Assembly: GCA_020435865.1 (NCBI GenBank)
Contig: JAGQYZ010000123.1
Span: 1-9,024, forward strand
Source: Aequorivita sp.
GTDB taxonomy: Bacteria; Bacteroidota; Bacteroidia; Flavobacteriales; Flavobacteriaceae
Reading direction: 5' to 3'
Length of the DNA: 9,024 bases
Shown: one piece after another, positions 7,496 to 9,024 of the stretch
Layout: the number at the start of each line of letters is the position of its first letter
How positions within the stretch are numbered: the stretch's first letter is position 1
The notes under the pieces: generated by a model
Seen by the model: only the letters and a program-made list of their open reading frames with translations
The model's database searches: none
What the model was told of the DNA's origin: nothing
Translations under genes and position numbers: made by a program

Positions 7496-8113
7496 ATGGC
7501 TGAATTCATAAAAATTTACGAAGAAAACCCAAACCCAAAGGAAATTAAACGTGTTGTGAAGATTCTTCGCGATGGTGGCGTTATTATTTATCCAAGTGAT
7601 ACGGTTTATGCTTTGGGCTGTGATATAAAAAATACTCGAGCTATGGAACGGGTGGCTCAGCTTCGTGGGGTAAAATTGGAAAAGGCCAATTTTTCGTTTG
7701 TATGCGAAGATTTAAGTAATCTCAGTGATTATGTGAAACAAATTGACACACCTACATTTAAATTACTGAAGCGGAACTTGCCAGGTCCATATACTTTCAT
7801 CCTTCCTGGAAACAATAACCTTCCTACTGTTTTTAAGAAGAAAAAAGAAGTGGGGATTCGAGTTCCAGACAATTCCATAACACATGCCATTGTTCAGGAA
7901 TTGGGAAATCCAATTATTTCTACTTCCATAAAAGACGAGGATGAGGTCATAGAATATACCACCGATCCTGAACTTATTTTAGAGAAATGGGACAATTTGG
8001 TAGATCTTGTTATTGATGGCGGTTATGGAGGAAATATTCCTTCTACGGTAATTGATCTTACTGGTGAAGAACCTGTTGTAATACGTGAGGGGAAAGGGAG
8101 TTTAGAGCTTTAA
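7496..8113 (+). CDS. Sua5/YciO/YrdC-family protein, YciO-like
   Basis: A 205-residue cytosolic protein of the family that includes L-threonylcarbamoyladenylate synthase (TsaC/Sua5), which makes the intermediate for the t6A37 modification of tRNAs. Family marks are Y-P-S-D-T-V-Y-A-L-G-C-D at 32-43, P-G-P-Y-T-F-I-L at 96-103, G-I-R-V-P-D at 120-125, P-S-T-V-I-D-L at 182-188 and V-I-R-E-G at 195-199. In detail it follows the E. coli YciO pattern: the stretch after Q-L-R-G (55-58) reads A-N-F-S-F instead of the K-x-R...K-P-L segment, and S-T-S-I (142-145) replaces the S-A-N of true YrdC/TsaC. Automatic pipelines usually name such proteins TsaC, but YciO is not equivalent to TsaC in t6A synthesis. 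ATG at 7496 is the natural start. The stop codon TAA overlaps the stop of the opposing NTF2-like gene in the shared tetranucleotide TTAA (8110-8113). The gene is probably cotranscribed with the helicase only by readthrough. Confidence 0.9.
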   Translation: MAEFIKIYEENPNPKEIKRVVKILRDGGVIIYPSDTVYALGCDIKNTRAMERVAQLRGVKLEKANFSFVCEDLSNLSDYVKQIDTPTFKLLKRNLPGPYTFILPGNNNLPTVFKKKKEVGIRVPDNSITHAIVQELGNPIISTSIKDEDEVIEYTTDPELILEKWDNLVDLVIDGGYGGNIPSTVIDLTGEEPVVIREGKGSLEL

Positions 8114-8595
8114 TTTTTACTAATTTTTTTTTGAAATTCTGAAAGCAAAAAACGTGTTTGATTGTTAAGTTTTTTTCTAAAAAACGTTGTCCACCCTAAT
8201 AAAAATCCTTTAAATCCCATTGCTTGCTTGGCCCATCGGTATAGATTGAACTTGTCAACGTGGGATATTATTTTTCCATCCTTGAATTGGAACGTGGCAT
8301 TTATTACATTATGAACTTTTCTACCGGTTTTGCTAAATGTATAAAAAGCTTCCCATTTTGCTTTTCCCGCTTCTGCAGTGTATATTATATTTGAAACTTT
8401 TACCTTGAAATCTTTCCCTTTTTGGTTTTGACAAAGCATTCGCCACATGTTTTTTGCTTCTCTACCTTTAAGAACTCCAAAAGCTGGGTCTTCAAAAGTA
8501 ATGTCATCATGATACCACGATATCATGCGTTCTGCGTCTAAATCTGCAAAGGCTTGGTAGAATTTTTCTATGATATTTAATTCTTTATTGCTAAT
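8110..8595 (-). CDS. NTF2-like (SnoaL-type) protein with apparent ATT start
   Basis: A small alpha+beta protein of the nuclear transport factor 2-like superfamily, function unknown. The typical opening of such proteins is visible: a first helix I-I-E-K-F-Y-Q-A-F-A-D-L-D-A-E-R-M, then W-Y-H-D-D-I-T-F-E-D-P-A-F-G-V-L-K-G. Later come the strand pair around K-W-E-A-F-Y-T-F and the closing strand F-K-D-G-K-I-I-S-H-V-D-K-F, followed by a basic tail. The first helix lies upstream of the first ATG (8526). The open frame extends back to a TAA at 8617-8619 and contains no ATG, GTG or TTG before 8526. ATT at 8595 gives a natural 161-residue protein beginning (M)-S-N-K-E-L; an ATG start at 8526 would give 138 residues lacking helix 1. 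Possible explanations are a rare ATT start, translational coupling to the preceding gene 21 bases away, a start-codon mutation, or a base error. The family call is firm; the start is not. Confidence 0.8.
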   Translation of the reverse strand: MSNKELNIIEKFYQAFADLDAERMISWYHDDITFEDPAFGVLKGREAKNMWRMLCQNQKGKDFKVKVSNIIYTAEAGKAKWEAFYTFSKTGRKVHNVINATFQFKDGKIISHVDKFNLYRWAKQAMGFKGFLLGWTTFFRKKLNNQTRFLLSEFQKKISKN

Positions 8596-8616
8596 GGTTT
8601 CAGAATTGACGAGGAA

Positions 8617-8952
8617 TTATTTAAGTAAATGTTTCAAGCCGCGATAGATGTTTTCTTCCAAAATGTCAATCTCCCCATCGGCAAGAAACATTTTTTTTAT
8701 GTCTCCAAAAAGGCGGTCAATTTCGTTTTTGGAATAATTGAAACGATCCACATTAGCCTGTATTTTTTGGATGCGTTGATAATCATTGTCTTTATCAAAT
8801 TCTTTATGGATGTGACGGTATTTTTCTTCACCCACTTTTTCCTTTATGAAATCTTTCTCTTCCTTCGTTTCCACAAAATCCGCATTGGCGCAATAGAGTA
8901 AGATATATGCTTTTAATTCTGGACGAGACCAACTGGTTTTAAATTCTTCCAT
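8617..8952 (-). CDS. Small helical protein, TerB-like
   Basis: A 111-residue, highly charged, probably all-helical cytosolic protein. Residues 11-36 (L-L-Y-C-A-N-A-D-F-V-E-T-K-E-E-K-D-F-I in its core) and the later A-D-G-E-I-D-I-L-E-E (91-100) resemble the repeated acidic helix-turn pattern of TerB/DjlA-N-like proteins, in which such sites may bind metal. There is no signal peptide or membrane helix. The resemblance is to a fold, not to a tellurite-resistance operon, and none of the ter genes is nearby. It is the first gene of a minus-strand pair: its TAA stop (8617-8619) is followed after 21 bases by the ATT start of the NTF2-like gene, in the same reading frame. The spacer upstream carries a perfect inverted repeat (8970-9008). 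ATG at 8952 is the natural start. Confidence 0.8.
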   Translation of the reverse strand: MEEFKTSWSRPELKAYILLYCANADFVETKEEKDFIKEKVGEEKYRHIHKEFDKDNDYQRIQKIQANVDRFNYSKNEIDRLFGDIKKMFLADGEIDILEENIYRGLKHLLK

Positions 8953-8969
8953 TTTCTGAATTATTTTTG

Positions 8970-9008
8970 TAGGTTTTTAAATTTTCTTATCTAAGGTACA
9001 AAAACCTA
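8970..9008. repeat. Inverted and direct repeat upstream of the TerB-like gene
   Basis: TAGGTTTTT (8970-8978) and AAAAACCTA (9000-9008) are perfect 9-base inverted repeats separated by 21 bases. TATCTAA occurs twice in direct orientation (8988-8994 and 9007-9013), 19 bases apart. The arrangement lies 17 bases before the ATG at 8952, in the position expected for a promoter or operator of the minus-strand pair. No T tract beyond the stem supports a terminator. A chance match in A/T-rich DNA cannot be excluded. Confidence 0.35.
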
Positions 9009-9024
9009 TCTAAAGATTCTTTTG

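Noticed and set aside
8629..8901. Plus-strand open frame opposite the TerB-like gene
   Set aside because: Its hydrophobic Phe-rich translation is the usual complement of a Lys/Glu-rich gene; the minus-strand gene has the better protein and operon context.
8617..8952. Tellurite-resistance role for the TerB-like gene
   Set aside because: Only a general helical pattern with acidic turns is seen, and no other ter-type genes are in the window.

Overview
The window looks like chromosomal DNA from a Bacteroidota species, most likely of the Flavobacteriaceae. The evidence is the low-GC, A/T-run-rich spacers, the near absence of Shine-Dalgarno sequences, one perfect TAnnTTTG -7 element with an upstream TTTTG, a lipoprotein with a flavobacterial look, and housekeeping proteins of flavobacterial type. 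The genus cannot be fixed by eye. There are nine protein genes. I saw no RNA gene, insertion sequence, CRISPR array or prophage gene, and no gene-free stretch longer than 150 bases.

Left part (19-2746, plus strand): four tightly packed genes that look like one operon. They encode a small lipoprotein, a protein with about seven membrane segments, a histidine kinase of the HisKA_3/NarL type that has one membrane anchor but no sensor domain, and a NarL/FixJ-type response regulator. The membrane protein gene overlaps the kinase gene by 22 bases. The lipoprotein and the membrane protein are therefore good candidates for the sensing part of this two-component system.

Middle part (2754-4965, minus strand): a small single-anchor membrane protein with its own promoter, then an FMN/Fe-S protein of the glutamate synthase central-domain family tethered by an N-terminal membrane helix. 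An A/T-rich divergent spacer of 146 bases separates the latter from the right part.

Right part (5112-8113, plus strand): a complete UvrD/PcrA-type DNA helicase with a C-terminal Tudor-like domain, a likely terminator overlapping its stop codon, and a Sua5/YciO/YrdC-family protein of the YciO type. Facing these on the minus strand (8110-8952) is a two-gene unit: a small helical TerB-like protein followed by an NTF2-like (SnoaL-type) protein.

The most curious point is start-codon use. The membrane protein and the helicase can only start sensibly at TTG. The NTF2-like gene has no ATG, GTG or TTG that keeps its first helix; its homology-supported reading frame runs back to an ATT codon 21 bases after the stop of the gene before it. 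The most interesting biology is the sensorless kinase and its two membrane-associated neighbours. I found no clearly new defence or mobile system here.
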